The notes under the pieces are model-generated. The model had not been told where the DNA came from. It searched no databases and was given only the letters and a program-made list of their open reading frames with translations. Positions 1 through 7,690 of a stretch of DNA of 48,837 nt are shown piece by piece; positions within the stretch are counted from its first letter, which is position 1; every line of letters starts with the position of its first letter. The DNA is from an uncultured Collinsella sp. Its GTDB lineage: Bacteria > Actinomycetota > Coriobacteriia > Coriobacteriales > Coriobacteriaceae. Location of the stretch: assembly GCA_900755005.1 (NCBI GenBank), contig CAAEEX010000111.1:1-48837 (forward strand), read 5' to 3'. Position numbers and translations under genes: made by a program.

Positions 1-834
1 CATGAACTCCAGGAAGGCCTTGGTGGCCTCGTCGGCGTCCTTCGCGCAGTACATGTGCTCGGTAGCCCAGATCTTGAAGGAGTCGTCGGTGACGTTTGCG
101 CTCTTGGGCTCCACGCCCTCGACCTTGATGGCGTTGAACTTGGAGTCGTCGAAGTGCGAGAAGTCGAGGTAGGAGATGGCATTGTCGGTGCTGCCCATCT
201 GAGTCTGGACGTCGCCGGACTTGTCGAGCTCGGCGTCGCCCTTAAAGTCGACGGCCTCGTCGCCAAAGACGGCGGCCTCGAAGGTGGCGCGGGTGCCGGA
301 GCCTGCCTTGCGGTTGAGGACGACGATCTTGGCGTCGTCGCCGCCAACCTCCTTCCAGTTGGTGATCTGGCCGGAGAAGATGCCCTTGAGCTGCTCGAGG
401 GACAGATCATCGACCTTGACGTTCTTGGAGACGACAGGGCCCATGCCCACGACGGCGACCTCGTGATCGACGAGGCTCTTGACCTGATCGGCCTCGAGCT
501 TGGTCTCGGCGAAGACGTCGGAGTTACCGATAGTAACGGTGCCGGCGGCAACAGCGGTCAGGCCCTTGCCCGAACCGTTGCCCGAACCGGAGACGGAGAC
601 GTCGGGATTGGCATCCATAAACTTCTCGGCAGCAGCCTCGACGAGAGCCTGGAACGAGGAGGCGCCGTCGTAGGTCACCTCGCCGGAGACGGACTCGGCA
701 GCAGCGGCGCTGCCCTCAGCAGCGGTGTTGGCGGCGTTGGAGCCGCCGCAACCAACGAGACCGAGACCGACGATGCTGGCAAGACCACCAGCGAGGCCGA
801 GGAACTGACGACGAGAATAAGCCTGATCGAGCAT
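1..834 (-). CDS. pstS: Phosphate ABC transporter substrate-binding protein PstS (partial, C-terminus beyond window)
   Basis: Extracytoplasmic phosphate receptor that delivers phosphate to the PstCAB importer. The reading frame is open for 278 codons from ATG at 834 to the left edge, so the C-terminus is missing. The start has AGGAAG just upstream. The N-terminus combines a twin-arginine-like motif (SRRQFLG, residues 7-13) with a lipobox ending in Cys29 (LVGC), then Gly/Ala/Ser-rich sequence, so it is probably a Tat-exported lipoprotein. The body follows the PstS pattern: TYDGASSFQALVEAA early, GQITNWKEVGG in the middle and the phosphate-loop-like AGSGTRATFE. pstC, pstA and pstB would be expected beyond the left edge, which cannot be checked here. 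The family call is firm; Tat rather than Sec export is inferred. Confidence 0.93.
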   Translation of the reverse strand, partial: MLDQAYSRRQFLGLAGGLASIVGLGLVGCGGSNAANTAAEGSAAAAESVSGEVTYDGASSFQALVEAAAEKFMDANPDVSVSGSGNGSGKGLTAVAAGTVTIGNSDVFAETKLEADQVKSLVDHEVAVVGMGPVVSKNVKVDDLSLEQLKGIFSGQITNWKEVGGDDAKIVVLNRKAGSGTRATFEAAVFGDEAVDFKGDAELDKSGDVQTQMGSTDNAISYLDFSHFDDSKFNAIKVEGVEPKSANVTDDSFKIWATEHMYCAKDADEATKAFLEFM

Positions 835-1153
835 GATCTTCCTTTCATACATGCGACTCGCGGGCACCCTGCCCGCTTTGCTGTTTGGAAAGATACGGTC
901 TCGATCGGGCGACGACCGCCTTATCTGCGGTTTCTTACGGACATTTGATAGACCCTTACCGCAAGCTCTGCCCAGCCTTTACAAACGGATAACAATCCAG
1001 CGCCAAGCATGGCGCGCCTTTTACACCAATAAAAACAAAGTTGCAGTGAAATAGTTCCTGCTTGGCCATCAAATGGCCCATTCTAGGAACTATTCCACCG
1101 CAACTTAAAAAGCCCGGACGAAAGGGGTGCTAAGTTGTTAAAACGCCGCAGCC
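835..1153. other. Intergenic region with inverted repeat; no gene seen
   Basis: This gap separates the start of pstS from the stop of the upstream M20 dipeptidase gene, both on the minus strand. It should hold the pstS promoter, but no convincing -35/-10 pair or Pho-type direct repeat stands out. Its only clear structure is the inverted repeat at 1040-1104. Confidence 0.5.
1040..1104 (-). repeat. Inverted repeat, GTTGCGGTGGAATAG family, probable terminator
   Basis: Two 19-base arms (1040-1058 and 1086-1104) match at 17 of 19 positions. A second inner hairpin lies between them (TGGCCAT / ATGGCCA, about 1063-1079). On the minus strand the structure is followed by a T-rich run (CTTTGTTTTTATT), so it can end transcription of the dipeptidase gene. 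The same outer arm sequence recurs at 4340-4402, which marks it as a dispersed hairpin family. Confidence 0.65.
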
Positions 1154-2590
1154 TTAAAGCTCAAGCTCGTTCAAACGTAAGATCGCCACGATATAAATCT
1201 TGAGCGCCTGCTTGAGCTGTTCCTCGTTGGCGCACTCATTGGGGCCGTGCATCTGGCCGCCCCATGCGGGCAGCTCCAGGCCGGTCTCCTCGGGGCCAAA
1301 CGAGACGGCGCGGGCAAAGTTGCGTGCGTACGTGCCGCCGCCCATGGCAAAGGGCTCAGCATGCTTGCCCGTAAACTCGTTATAGGTATCAATAAGCGCC
1401 TTCACGGCCGGATCGTCGGCAGAGACCGAGAACGGCACCTTCGCACGACCCACACGGCACGTCACGCCAAAACGGCCCACGAGCGGATCGAGCTGCTCGC
1501 GGATGGTATCGGCACTCGTGCTGTCGGGGAAGCGCACGTCGATGACCTGCTCAATATGGCCATCCGCCACGCGGATGACGCCGGGATTGCAGGTGAGCGG
1601 GCCAAACGCCGGACTCGTCGCATCGATACCCAGGCCGCGACCATAGGCGTCCGCATGCACAAAGGCCAGGAACTTGACGAACTCGTGCTCGGCAGGCGTC
1701 AGCAGGCGCTCGTCGCGTGCACCAAACGCGTCCTCGGCCTCGCGCAGATACGCCACGATCAGCCCGACGGCGTTGATCGTTCCCTCTGGCATCGAGGCAT
1801 GACCGCCAATGCCGTGGGCGAAAATCTGCGCATGCCCGTTATCGAGCGCCGTGATCTCCAGGCGGTCGCCGTTCTCGACCGGCGCCGGCAGCTCATCGGC
1901 GGCAATCGCAAGCTCGCAGATAGACTGCGACGGAATGGCGTTGCTCGCCTCGGCACCGCTCCAGGACACAATGCGCCCGCCGTCGATCTTGGAGCTCACA
2001 AATGTCGCCCCAAACTGGCCCTTCTCGGCATTACAGACCGGGAACTCGGCATCGGGCGTAAACAGAAAGTCGGGGTTCGCGTGGTTCTCCAGATAATGGT
2101 GAACGTCGGACATGCCCACTTCCTCATCGCAGCCCAGCAGTGCGCGGAAGGTGTAGCGCGGAACAATGCCGTGCTTGAGCAGATAGGCGCCGGCGTAGAG
2201 CGACAGCACCGCCGGACCCTTGTCGTCGATAACGCCGCGGCCGAGCAGCCAGCCCTCGCGACGCTCCATCGCAAACGGGTCGGTGTTCCAGCCCGGGCCG
2301 GCGGGCACCACGTCCACGTGGCAGATGGTCGCGAGCTGCTTGTCGCCGCGGCCAGGAATATCGGCAATGCCCACATAGCCCTCGTCGTCGCTCGTCTGAT
2401 AGCCGAGCTTCTGCGCGATGCCGAGCGCACAGTCGAGCGCGTCACGGACCGGGCGGCCAAACGGCGCGCCGGGCTCTGCATCGGCAGAAACTGCCACGGA
2501 CGGATAGCTCACCAGCTGCTCGATATCGGCGACGACATCTTCCCAGACCTCGTCGACATACTCGGCGACGCTCTGCTCCACCTGATTCAT
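1154..2590 (-). CDS. M20 family dipeptidase (PepV/Sapep-like)
   Basis: Zinc metallopeptidase of the M20 family, 478 residues, predicted to cleave dipeptides in the cytoplasm. The start is ATG at 2590 because AAGGAGG lies just before it; a longer frame to 2635 has no ribosome site. Visible family motifs are ICHVDVVPAG (metal-binding His and Asp), GRGVIDDKGP, the LLGCDEEVG segment with the catalytic and metal-binding acidic pair, TPDAEFPV, and the late FAMGGGTYAR and GGQMHGPNE segments with the final metal-binding His. There is no signal peptide. Length and motif order fit PepV-type dipeptidases better than ArgE/DapE. The HAD phosphatase gene lies 54 bases upstream on the same strand, so the two may be cotranscribed. 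Confidence 0.9.
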   Translation of the reverse strand: MNQVEQSVAEYVDEVWEDVVADIEQLVSYPSVAVSADAEPGAPFGRPVRDALDCALGIAQKLGYQTSDDEGYVGIADIPGRGDKQLATICHVDVVPAGPGWNTDPFAMERREGWLLGRGVIDDKGPAVLSLYAGAYLLKHGIVPRYTFRALLGCDEEVGMSDVHHYLENHANPDFLFTPDAEFPVCNAEKGQFGATFVSSKIDGGRIVSWSGAEASNAIPSQSICELAIAADELPAPVENGDRLEITALDNGHAQIFAHGIGGHASMPEGTINAVGLIVAYLREAEDAFGARDERLLTPAEHEFVKFLAFVHADAYGRGLGIDATSPAFGPLTCNPGVIRVADGHIEQVIDVRFPDSTSADTIREQLDPLVGRFGVTCRVGRAKVPFSVSADDPAVKALIDTYNEFTGKHAEPFAMGGGTYARNFARAVSFGPEETGLELPAWGGQMHGPNECANEEQLKQALKIYIVAILRLNELEL

Positions 2591-2644
2591 GGACGACCTC
2601 CTTACCAATGAGCGGCGAGCGCGCTCGCCCCTCACATTACGTCA

Positions 2645-3307
2645 TTAGATAGCGAAAAGTTTAGCAAGCTCGGCCACCGAGTGCACCACCGCATCGGCAC
2701 CCGCCGCCTCGTGCTCGCCCGGCGCCGCCGCGCCCGAATAGATGCCGATGCACGGCACGCCCATTGCGTGCGCGCCCTCCACATCGTTAAAGCGATCGCC
2801 GATCATCACGGCATCGTCGGCCGTCGCGCCGAGCGCCGCCAGGGCATCGCGGACCGAATCGGCCTTGGTCTCGCGTCCCTGCGGCGGATTCATGCCAATC
2901 ACCGCCTCAAACTGAGAGAGCCCGAGCTCATGCACCATGTCGATGCACTTGGCCTCCATGCGCGACGTCGCTACGGCCATACGTTTGCCTTGGGCGACCA
3001 ACCCATCCAGCAGCTCGGGGACCCCATTGAACACGGGATACTCCTCCGGTCCCAGTTCATCAAAAAAGGCGCGGTACTCATCGGCCACCACAAGCGACTC
3101 CTCGCGGGAAAAGCCGTAAAAGTCGTGAAAGCTCTTCCACAGGGGCGGCCCGATCATGCGGCGCAGATCACCCATCTGCGTCTCCGAAAACCCGCGCGCA
3201 GCCAGCGTCTTGCGCGTCGAGGTCATCACTGCCCGACCCGTATCGGCCACCGTGCCGTCAAAATCGAACAGCACAACCGGCCGCTCGCAAAGTTGCAATG
3301 CCGCCAT
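2645..3307 (-). CDS. HAD-superfamily hydrolase, phosphoglycolate phosphatase-like
   Basis: Cytoplasmic phosphatase of 220 residues with the four HAD motifs. Motif I is DFDGTVADTG near residue 15 (nucleophile Asp15, acid/base Asp17), motif II is in VATSRMEAKC, a Lys region follows, and motif III/IV is MIGDRFNDVEGA. A helical cap between motifs I and II gives it the Gph/PpaX/PgmB type of fold. The substrate cannot be told from sequence: phosphoglycolate, a sugar phosphate or pyrophosphate are all possible. ATG at 3307 is chosen because AGAAGG precedes it; an upstream GTG at 3340 lacks a ribosome site. It is divergent from the degV gene, with about 156 bases between the two starts. Confidence 0.85.
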   Translation of the reverse strand: MAALQLCERPVVLFDFDGTVADTGRAVMTSTRKTLAARGFSETQMGDLRRMIGPPLWKSFHDFYGFSREESLVVADEYRAFFDELGPEEYPVFNGVPELLDGLVAQGKRMAVATSRMEAKCIDMVHELGLSQFEAVIGMNPPQGRETKADSVRDALAALGATADDAVMIGDRFNDVEGAHAMGVPCIGIYSGAAAPGEHEAAGADAVVHSVAELAKLFAI

Positions 3308-3401
3308 CGGCACCCTTCTTCCCCAGTTGATGATTTCCACACCACCGCTTCAAACTGTTGACTATTCAACAATTGAACCTAGCAATGTAGAGCAACTCCA
3401 C

Positions 3402-3407
3402 TATACT
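3402..3407 (+). promoter_or_regulatory. Possible -10 box for degV (TATACT)
   Basis: TATACT lies 57 bases upstream of the degV start in the divergent region. No good -35 box sits at the right spacing, so support is weak. A short dyad (GTTGA-CTAT-TCAAC) lies about 45 bases further upstream. Confidence 0.3.
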
Positions 3408-3463
3408 TGTCGCACTTTGCTTTCAGAAGGCGGCGCTGCCGCGCCCCAACGAAAGGTGCAATT

Positions 3464-4324
3464 ATGTCTTTTGCCATCATAACCGACTCCACGTCGGACA
3501 TCTCCCCCGCCCGTGCCCAAGAGCTCGGCATTTACGTGATTCCGCTGCATGTGATTATCGAGGGCGAGGACCTGCTCGACCAGGTGCAGATTACCGCCGA
3601 GGAATACGTCACCCGCATGGCCGGCTCCGAGCAGCTGCCGCACACCTCGCAGCCGAGCGCCGGCGAGTTCAAGGCGCTGTTTGACCGCGTACGCGCCGAT
3701 GGCCACGACAGCGCGATCTTTATCTCGCTGTGCAGCGAGTGGTCCGCCTGCTATTCCAACGCATGCCTGGTCGCCGAGACCCACGAGCTCGACGTGCGCT
3801 GCATCGATTCGCGCACCGGCTCGGGCGCCGAGGGCCTGCTGGTGGAGTACGCGCTTGCCATGCGCGAGGACGGCCGCAGCTTGGACGAGACCGAGGCGCA
3901 GATCCGCGCGACGCTGCCCGAAGCCCACCTGCTGCTGATTCCCCGCACGCTCGAGAACCTGGTCAAAAACGGCCGCGCCCCCAAGCTCGCCGGCCAGCTG
4001 ACGCAGATGCTCAACATTCGCCTGGCCGTTTCGCCGGAGTGGAAATCGGGCGAGATCAAGGCAATCAAAAAGGGCCGCGGCGCCAAGCGCATCGTCGCCA
4101 ACACCATGGCAGATTGCCTCGCGTTTTTGGACGAGCACCCGGGCTCAAGCGTGCGCGTGCTCACGACCGGCGCCGCCGAGGAGCAGGAACTTGTCAACGA
4201 GGCGCTCGCGGGCCAGGACTACGTAGACGCCGGCACTGGCCCCATCGGCTGCACCATCGCCACCCACGTAGGCGTCGATGCCATCGCCATCAGCTACTGC
4301 CCCCGCTACCAGCCCATCCACTAG
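3464..4324 (+). CDS. DegV family fatty-acid-binding protein
   Basis: Protein of 286 residues in the DegV/EDD family. Family members bind a fatty acid and some act as FakB partners of the FakA fatty acid kinase. The start is ATG at 3464 with GAAAGGTG upstream. The N-terminus IITDSTSDIS and the TSQPSAGEF loop are typical, as are the central KNGRAPKLAGQL region and the final CTIATHVGVDAIAI segment. One odd point: the usual SSGxSGTYxSA loop reads LCSEWSACYSNA here, so this copy is divergent at a ligand-loop position that the second DegV (18413-19303) keeps. The gene is monocistronic and ends near a convergent hairpin at 4340-4402. Confidence 0.88.
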   Translation: MSFAIITDSTSDISPARAQELGIYVIPLHVIIEGEDLLDQVQITAEEYVTRMAGSEQLPHTSQPSAGEFKALFDRVRADGHDSAIFISLCSEWSACYSNACLVAETHELDVRCIDSRTGSGAEGLLVEYALAMREDGRSLDETEAQIRATLPEAHLLLIPRTLENLVKNGRAPKLAGQLTQMLNIRLAVSPEWKSGEIKAIKKGRGAKRIVANTMADCLAFLDEHPGSSVRVLTTGAAEEQELVNEALAGQDYVDAGTGPIGCTIATHVGVDAIAISYCPRYQPIH

Positions 4325-4339
4325 GGGCACCTTTACCTC

Positions 4340-4402
4340 TTGCGGTGGAATAGGGACTGTTTTTGGCTTATTAGCCGCCAATCAATCCCTATTCCACCGC
4401 AA
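4340..4402. repeat. Inverted repeat, GTTGCGGTGGAATAG family
   Basis: Perfect 17-base arms (4340-4356 and 4386-4402) enclose a smaller dyad (GGC-TTATTA-GCC). The outer arm shares its core with the hairpin at 1040-1104. It sits between the convergent degV and toxin genes, so it may terminate from both sides, though no strong T-tract is present. Confidence 0.65.
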
Positions 4403-4417
4403 CTTAGAAATCGGCGA

Positions 4418-4726
4418 TCAGCCCAGCGGACCCTGAAACAGTTCCTGATGAGTGCCCATTCTCACCAGCCTAATCACTGGGTTAGTCTTATGGGGAAGAT
4501 AAAGAACGACCACATCGACCAAGCCATCGGATAGGTGGAAATCGATGTGGCCGTTGTAGTTTCCGCCCGGGTTTGAGAGCTCGTGGGCGCCATACTCCGC
4601 CGGAAGTGACCCATGAGCCACAAGCTCTGCAACCGCCGCTTTAAACTCACTTTTTAGCTGCGGATGCATGCGCATCGTTCGTTTGTAGTCCACCTTAAAT
4701 TGAGCCTCGACTTTAATCTCGAACAT
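4418..4726 (-). CDS. Type II toxin, YafQ/RelE-family mRNA interferase
   Basis: Predicted ribosome-dependent endoribonuclease of 102 residues, the toxin half of a toxin-antitoxin pair. It follows the YafQ pattern: DYKR near residue 13, LPAEYGAHEL around 41-50, a histidine cluster (His48, His60, His64), then RLVRMGTHQELF at 86-97 with the conserved Arg, His93 and terminal Phe. These are the positions where YafQ keeps its catalytic residues, so the toxin looks intact. It starts two bases after the antitoxin stop codon, with GAGGAAT as ribosome site inside the antitoxin end, so translation is probably coupled. Its 3' end faces degV. Confidence 0.88.
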   Translation of the reverse strand: MFEIKVEAQFKVDYKRTMRMHPQLKSEFKAAVAELVAHGSLPAEYGAHELSNPGGNYNGHIDFHLSDGLVDVVVLYLPHKTNPVIRLVRMGTHQELFQGPLG

Positions 4727-4728
4727 CG

Positions 4729-5028
4729 CTATTCCTCATCGAGGAATGACATAAGCTCATCAGCGTTATTGAATGACAGGCTATCGTCCGGCAAAATCCC
4801 CAGCTCATGAGCCTCGGCGATCACCATGGCGCGCCTCGTCACCTCGTTGGGCACCTCCGCCCTTCCTACAATCTCAAAAGGAATCTTTCGCTGATTTACC
4901 AGCTGCCGAACGGCAAGATTGAGATAGGAATTGAGGCTGAGGCCGACCGAATCCAAGAACTCAGTCGCCTGCTCCTTGAGCCCCTCTTCGATTCGAACCG
5001 TCGTAGGCTTAACTGTTGCTGTAGACAT
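4729..5028 (-). CDS. Type II antitoxin, RelB/DinJ family
   Basis: Antitoxin of 99 residues. The N-terminal half (VRIEEGLKEQATEFLDSVGLSLNSYLNLAVRQLV) has the ribbon-helix-helix form of RelB/DinJ proteins and would bind the promoter. The C-terminal half is acidic (DDSLSFNNADELMSFLDEE) and should wrap the toxin. ATG at 5028 has GAGGAGG upstream. It is first in the two-gene operon, as usual for autoregulated pairs, and a perfect palindrome sits 49 bases before its start. Confidence 0.9.
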   Translation of the reverse strand: MSTATVKPTTVRIEEGLKEQATEFLDSVGLSLNSYLNLAVRQLVNQRKIPFEIVGRAEVPNEVTRRAMVIAEAHELGILPDDSLSFNNADELMSFLDEE

Positions 5029-5076
5029 TTGCGACCTCCTCGCCCTCGTCTTTTACACCAGTATACCCAATATAAA

Positions 5077-5110
5077 TGGCAATCTGATGTTAGATAACAT
5101 CAGATTGCCA
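5077..5110. promoter_or_regulatory. Perfect 34-bp palindrome: TA operator and/or terminator
   Basis: Two 16-base arms (5077-5092 and 5095-5110) are exact reverse complements around a 2-base centre. On the minus strand it ends just before TTTATATT and a TATACT -10-like box (about 5061-5066), 49 bases before the antitoxin start. It also lies 31 bases after the stop of the LOG gene on the same strand. It may therefore be the operator of the toxin-antitoxin pair, a terminator for the LOG gene, or both. Confidence 0.7.
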
Positions 5111-5141
5111 TGCGTATTCATGTCGCGTGGGCACGATTGAT

Positions 5142-5900
5142 CTACATCAGCCCGCTGAGCGCAATGTCAACGGCCTCGTTGAGGTCGTCGGTAATGTGTA
5201 CCAGATCCGGATCGAGCGGGCTAATCATACCGGTGCTCATCACCGGACCGTTGAGCCAGTCGAATAGGCCCTGCCAGTACTCGGTGCCCACCAGCACGAG
5301 CGGCATGCGCTTGACCTTGTGCGTCTGCACCAGCGTGAGAACCTCGAACATCTCGTCGAGCGTGCCAAAGCCGCCGGGAAATACGATGGCGCCCGAGCTG
5401 TACTTAACGAACATGGTTTTGCGCACAAAGAAGTAGCGGAAGTCCATGCCGAGGTTCACGTATTTATTGAGCCCCTGCTCGTGCGGCAATTCAATGCCTA
5501 GGCCAACTGACTTGCCGTTGACACTCGCCGCTCCCCTGTTGGCCGCTTCCATGATGCCGGGGCCGCCACCGGTGATGACCGCCACGCCACGTTGCGCGAT
5601 CTTGCGCCCGACGGTACGCGCCGCCTTGTAGAGCGGATCGGTCTTGGGCGTGCGGGCGCTACCGAAGATGGTCACCGCAGGTCCAAGCTCGGCAAGCGCG
5701 CCAAAACCATCGACAAACTCTGCCTGAATGCGCAGCACGCGCCACGGGTCGGCATGCAGCCAGTCGGTCGAGTCCTCGGGCGCCAGCAGGTTGGCGTAGG
5801 TGTTGTCCTTAGGAATCATGGGGCCGCGCATGACCACGGGGCCGCGGCGGTACGTCTCGTCGTAGACAGGCTCGCCCTCGACGTTCTCATTCTTAATCAT
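5142..5900 (-). CDS. LOG family protein (TIGR00730), putative nucleotide 5'-monophosphate phosphoribohydrolase
   Basis: Cytoplasmic Rossmann-fold protein of 252 residues. LOG-family enzymes hydrolyse (cytokinin) nucleoside 5'-monophosphates to base plus ribose 5-phosphate. The signature PGGFGTLDE is present in the last third, with its Glu as catalytic residue, together with TGGGPGIMEAANRGA, where the GGGPG loop binds phosphate. An N-terminal extension of about 75 residues precedes the fold. ATG at 5900 is preceded by TAGGAGT; an upstream frame to 5972 would run through a terminator hairpin and is rejected. The real substrate in bacteria of this type is not known. A strong hairpin plus T-tract (5914-5964) lies just before the ribosome site. 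Confidence 0.88.
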   Translation of the reverse strand: MIKNENVEGEPVYDETYRRGPVVMRGPMIPKDNTYANLLAPEDSTDWLHADPWRVLRIQAEFVDGFGALAELGPAVTIFGSARTPKTDPLYKAARTVGRKIAQRGVAVITGGGPGIMEAANRGAASVNGKSVGLGIELPHEQGLNKYVNLGMDFRYFFVRKTMFVKYSSGAIVFPGGFGTLDEMFEVLTLVQTHKVKRMPLVLVGTEYWQGLFDWLNGPVMSTGMISPLDPDLVHITDDLNEAVDIALSGLM

Positions 5901-5913
5901 GGGTACTCCTATC

Positions 5914-5964
5914 GAGAAAAAGAAAAACGGGCGGGGTCGACGCTGTGCGCCAAACACCCGCCCG
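5914..5964 (-). terminator. Rho-independent terminator, possibly an attenuator ahead of the LOG gene
   Basis: On the minus strand, CGGGCGGG (5964-5957) and CCCGCCCG (5935-5928) form an 8-bp GC stem around a 21-base loop, followed by TTTTTCTTTTT. It terminates transcription coming from tgt. The T-tract ends only about 14 bases before the LOG start codon, leaving no room for a promoter in between, so LOG transcription must pass this hairpin. Confidence 0.8.
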
Positions 5965-6113
5965 AACATCAACTATTCGGTATGGTACCCACGATGCATC
6001 AAGTGCTTGCAAGCTATCGGTCATCGGTCGCGCAAGCGGTGTTAGCAAACGTGATGACCGGCCGGCGCTCGCCCCTTGCCGTTGCCCGCGCCCTGCAAGC
6101 GCCCGTGCTGCTC

Positions 6114-7253
6114 TTAGTAATCCACCGCCGCAGGGCTGTTCATCCAGTCGCTCACGAACGCGCCGTAGCGGCCCTCGATAATGGCCTGGCGGGCCCGCTG
6201 CATAAGGTTGAGCAGGTAGTAGATGTTGTGCATCGAAAGCAGAATGCCGCCGAGCATCTCCTTCTGCGTGACCATGTGACGGATGAGCGCACGGCTGTAA
6301 CCGCCCGTGCACACCGGGCAGGTGCAGGTGGGATCGATGGGACCGTCGTCGTGCGCAAAGCGAGCGTTGCGGAAGTTGAGGCGACCCTCGCTGGAGAATG
6401 CCGTGCCCATACGGCCGGTGCGCGTCGGCAGCACGCAGTCAAACATGTCGATGCCCACGCCAACGCCGCGCACGAGCGTGGTCGGGTTGCCGACACCCAT
6501 CAGGTAGCGCGGCTTATGCTTGGGCATGTACTCGCTCACGAGCGGCGCCAGGGTCTCGAACATGGTCTCGTGATCCTCGCCCACCGAATAGCCACCGATA
6601 CCATAGCCCGGGAAGTCGCCGCACTCCTCCAGATGGCGCAGCGAACGCAGGCGCAGATCCAGGTGCATGCCGCCCTGAACGATGCCAAAGAGCGCCTGGT
6701 CATCGCGGGTATGCGCCTTATAGCAGCGCTCGGCCCACATGCTCGACAGCTCAACGGCGCGCTCAACGTAGGCGCGCGTGGCGGGATAGCCCGGGCACTG
6801 GTCGAGCTGCATGCAGATATCGGAGCCGAGTTTCATGGCGATTTCCATGTTGTCCTCGGGCGTCCAAAACACGTGGCGGCCGTCGTAATCGTTGACGATA
6901 AAGCGCACGCCCTCATCGGTGAGCTTGACGGCATCGTTGTGGCTGAAGACCTGGAAACCGCCCGAGTCGGTGAGGATGGGGCCGTGCCAGTTCATGAACT
7001 TGTGCAGGCCGCCCAGCTCGGCGATGGTATCCTCGCCGGGACGCATGGACAGATGATAGGTATTGGCGAGCACGATCTGGGCGCCGAGCTTCTTGACAGT
7101 CTCGGTAGGAATGCCCTTGACGTTTGCCTTGGTGCCCACGGGCATAAAGATCGGCGTCTCGATGTCGCCGTGCGGGGTGTGCAGTACGCCGGCGCGCGCG
7201 TGCGTCGTCGGATCCTCGGCAATCAGGTCGAATTTAAAAAGGTTCTGGTCCAT
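6114..7253 (-). CDS. tgt: tRNA-guanine transglycosylase
   Basis: Exchanges guanine 34 in GUN-anticodon tRNAs (Asp, Asn, His, Tyr) for a 7-deazaguanine base, normally preQ1 in bacteria. Length 379 residues is standard. Diagnostic parts are ILTDSGGFQVFS with the active-site Asp, GIVQGG, the LMGVGNP loop, FDCVLPTRTGRMGTAF, and the zinc site CTCPVC followed by a Cys/His pair ending in LLSMHNIYYLL. ATG at 7253 is preceded by AAGGAG. queA and queH lie 3.6-5.5 kb upstream on the same strand, so three queuosine genes cluster here, although the early preQ0/preQ1 genes are not in the window. Confidence 0.97.
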   Translation of the reverse strand: MDQNLFKFDLIAEDPTTHARAGVLHTPHGDIETPIFMPVGTKANVKGIPTETVKKLGAQIVLANTYHLSMRPGEDTIAELGGLHKFMNWHGPILTDSGGFQVFSHNDAVKLTDEGVRFIVNDYDGRHVFWTPEDNMEIAMKLGSDICMQLDQCPGYPATRAYVERAVELSSMWAERCYKAHTRDDQALFGIVQGGMHLDLRLRSLRHLEECGDFPGYGIGGYSVGEDHETMFETLAPLVSEYMPKHKPRYLMGVGNPTTLVRGVGVGIDMFDCVLPTRTGRMGTAFSSEGRLNFRNARFAHDDGPIDPTCTCPVCTGGYSRALIRHMVTQKEMLGGILLSMHNIYYLLNLMQRARQAIIEGRYGAFVSDWMNSPAAVDY

Positions 7254-7400
7254 AAACTGGAACTCCTTGGTTGCGGTTCATACGCAAACCATTATACGGG
7301 CAACCCGCAAGAAGCACCGACTCGACAGAAACTGGTGCGAGGAGGATACGGCAGGGACACGGCAAATGAGCGTGGATTTTTGGACGCTTACCGGATGAGC

Positions 7401-7456
7401 GTGGATAATCTCCCACTTTTGCCCAAAGCACAGCCCAAAAACGGGAGATTATCCAC
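7401..7456. repeat. Inverted repeat with 14-bp perfect arms
   Basis: Arms at 7401-7414 (GTGGATAATCTCCC) and 7443-7456 are exact reverse complements around a 28-base loop. It lies about 150 bases upstream of tgt. No T-tract follows on either strand, so it resembles a repeat element more than a terminator. Confidence 0.65.
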
Positions 7457-7509
7457 TTTCATTCTGCGGGCACTCATTTAAGTACGTCCCCGATGAGTGG
7501 AGCTATTTA

Positions 7510-7688
7510 CCAGCCACGGCAACGCCGATATTTTGGCAACGTCAACGAGCGGGTCGCATTTGAGACAAGGTGCCGTGAAATGAAAGGGCGCTGACCTTTC
7601 GGTCGCGCCCTTGAAGTTGAACGTCAGATTGTCCAAATGCGGCCCGCGCAGCGTCGAGCCGTTACGCGGTTTGGTAAAACCGCGTAAC
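7510..7688. repeat. Structured intergenic repeat, copy 1 (~179 nt)
   Basis: Homologous along its length to 10675-10851. Conserved blocks include the TTTTGGCAACG end, AAGGTGCC, TTGAACGTCAGATTG, GCAGCGTCGAGC and a terminal hairpin (7661-7688, 12-bp stem GTTACGCGGTTT). A middle hairpin (7584-7612) has a single bulged T. Between the two copies two adjacent base pairs of this stem change together (GC to AT), which supports a conserved RNA structure. It begins 2 bases after the SDR stop on the minus strand. Confidence 0.8.
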
Positions 7689-7690
7689 CC

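Larger units (their letters stand above)
7254..7690. other. 437-bp intergenic region with two repeat structures
   Basis: This gap upstream of tgt has no credible gene. It contains a 14-bp perfect inverted repeat (7401-7456), two direct copies of ATGAGCGTGGAT (near 7365 and 7395), and a ~179-base structured repeat (7510-7688). No confident promoter for tgt was recognised. Confidence 0.6.

Noticed and set aside
5893..6312. Minus-strand ORF across the tgt end and LOG leader
   Set aside because: It overlaps the tgt C-terminus in another frame and runs through a terminator hairpin; composition is not coding-like.
5592..7481. Long plus-strand ORF of 629 codons opposite tgt and the LOG gene
   Set aside because: It is the antisense shadow of tgt and LOG, with Ala/Arg/His-rich low-quality translation and no ribosome site, as expected in high-GC DNA.
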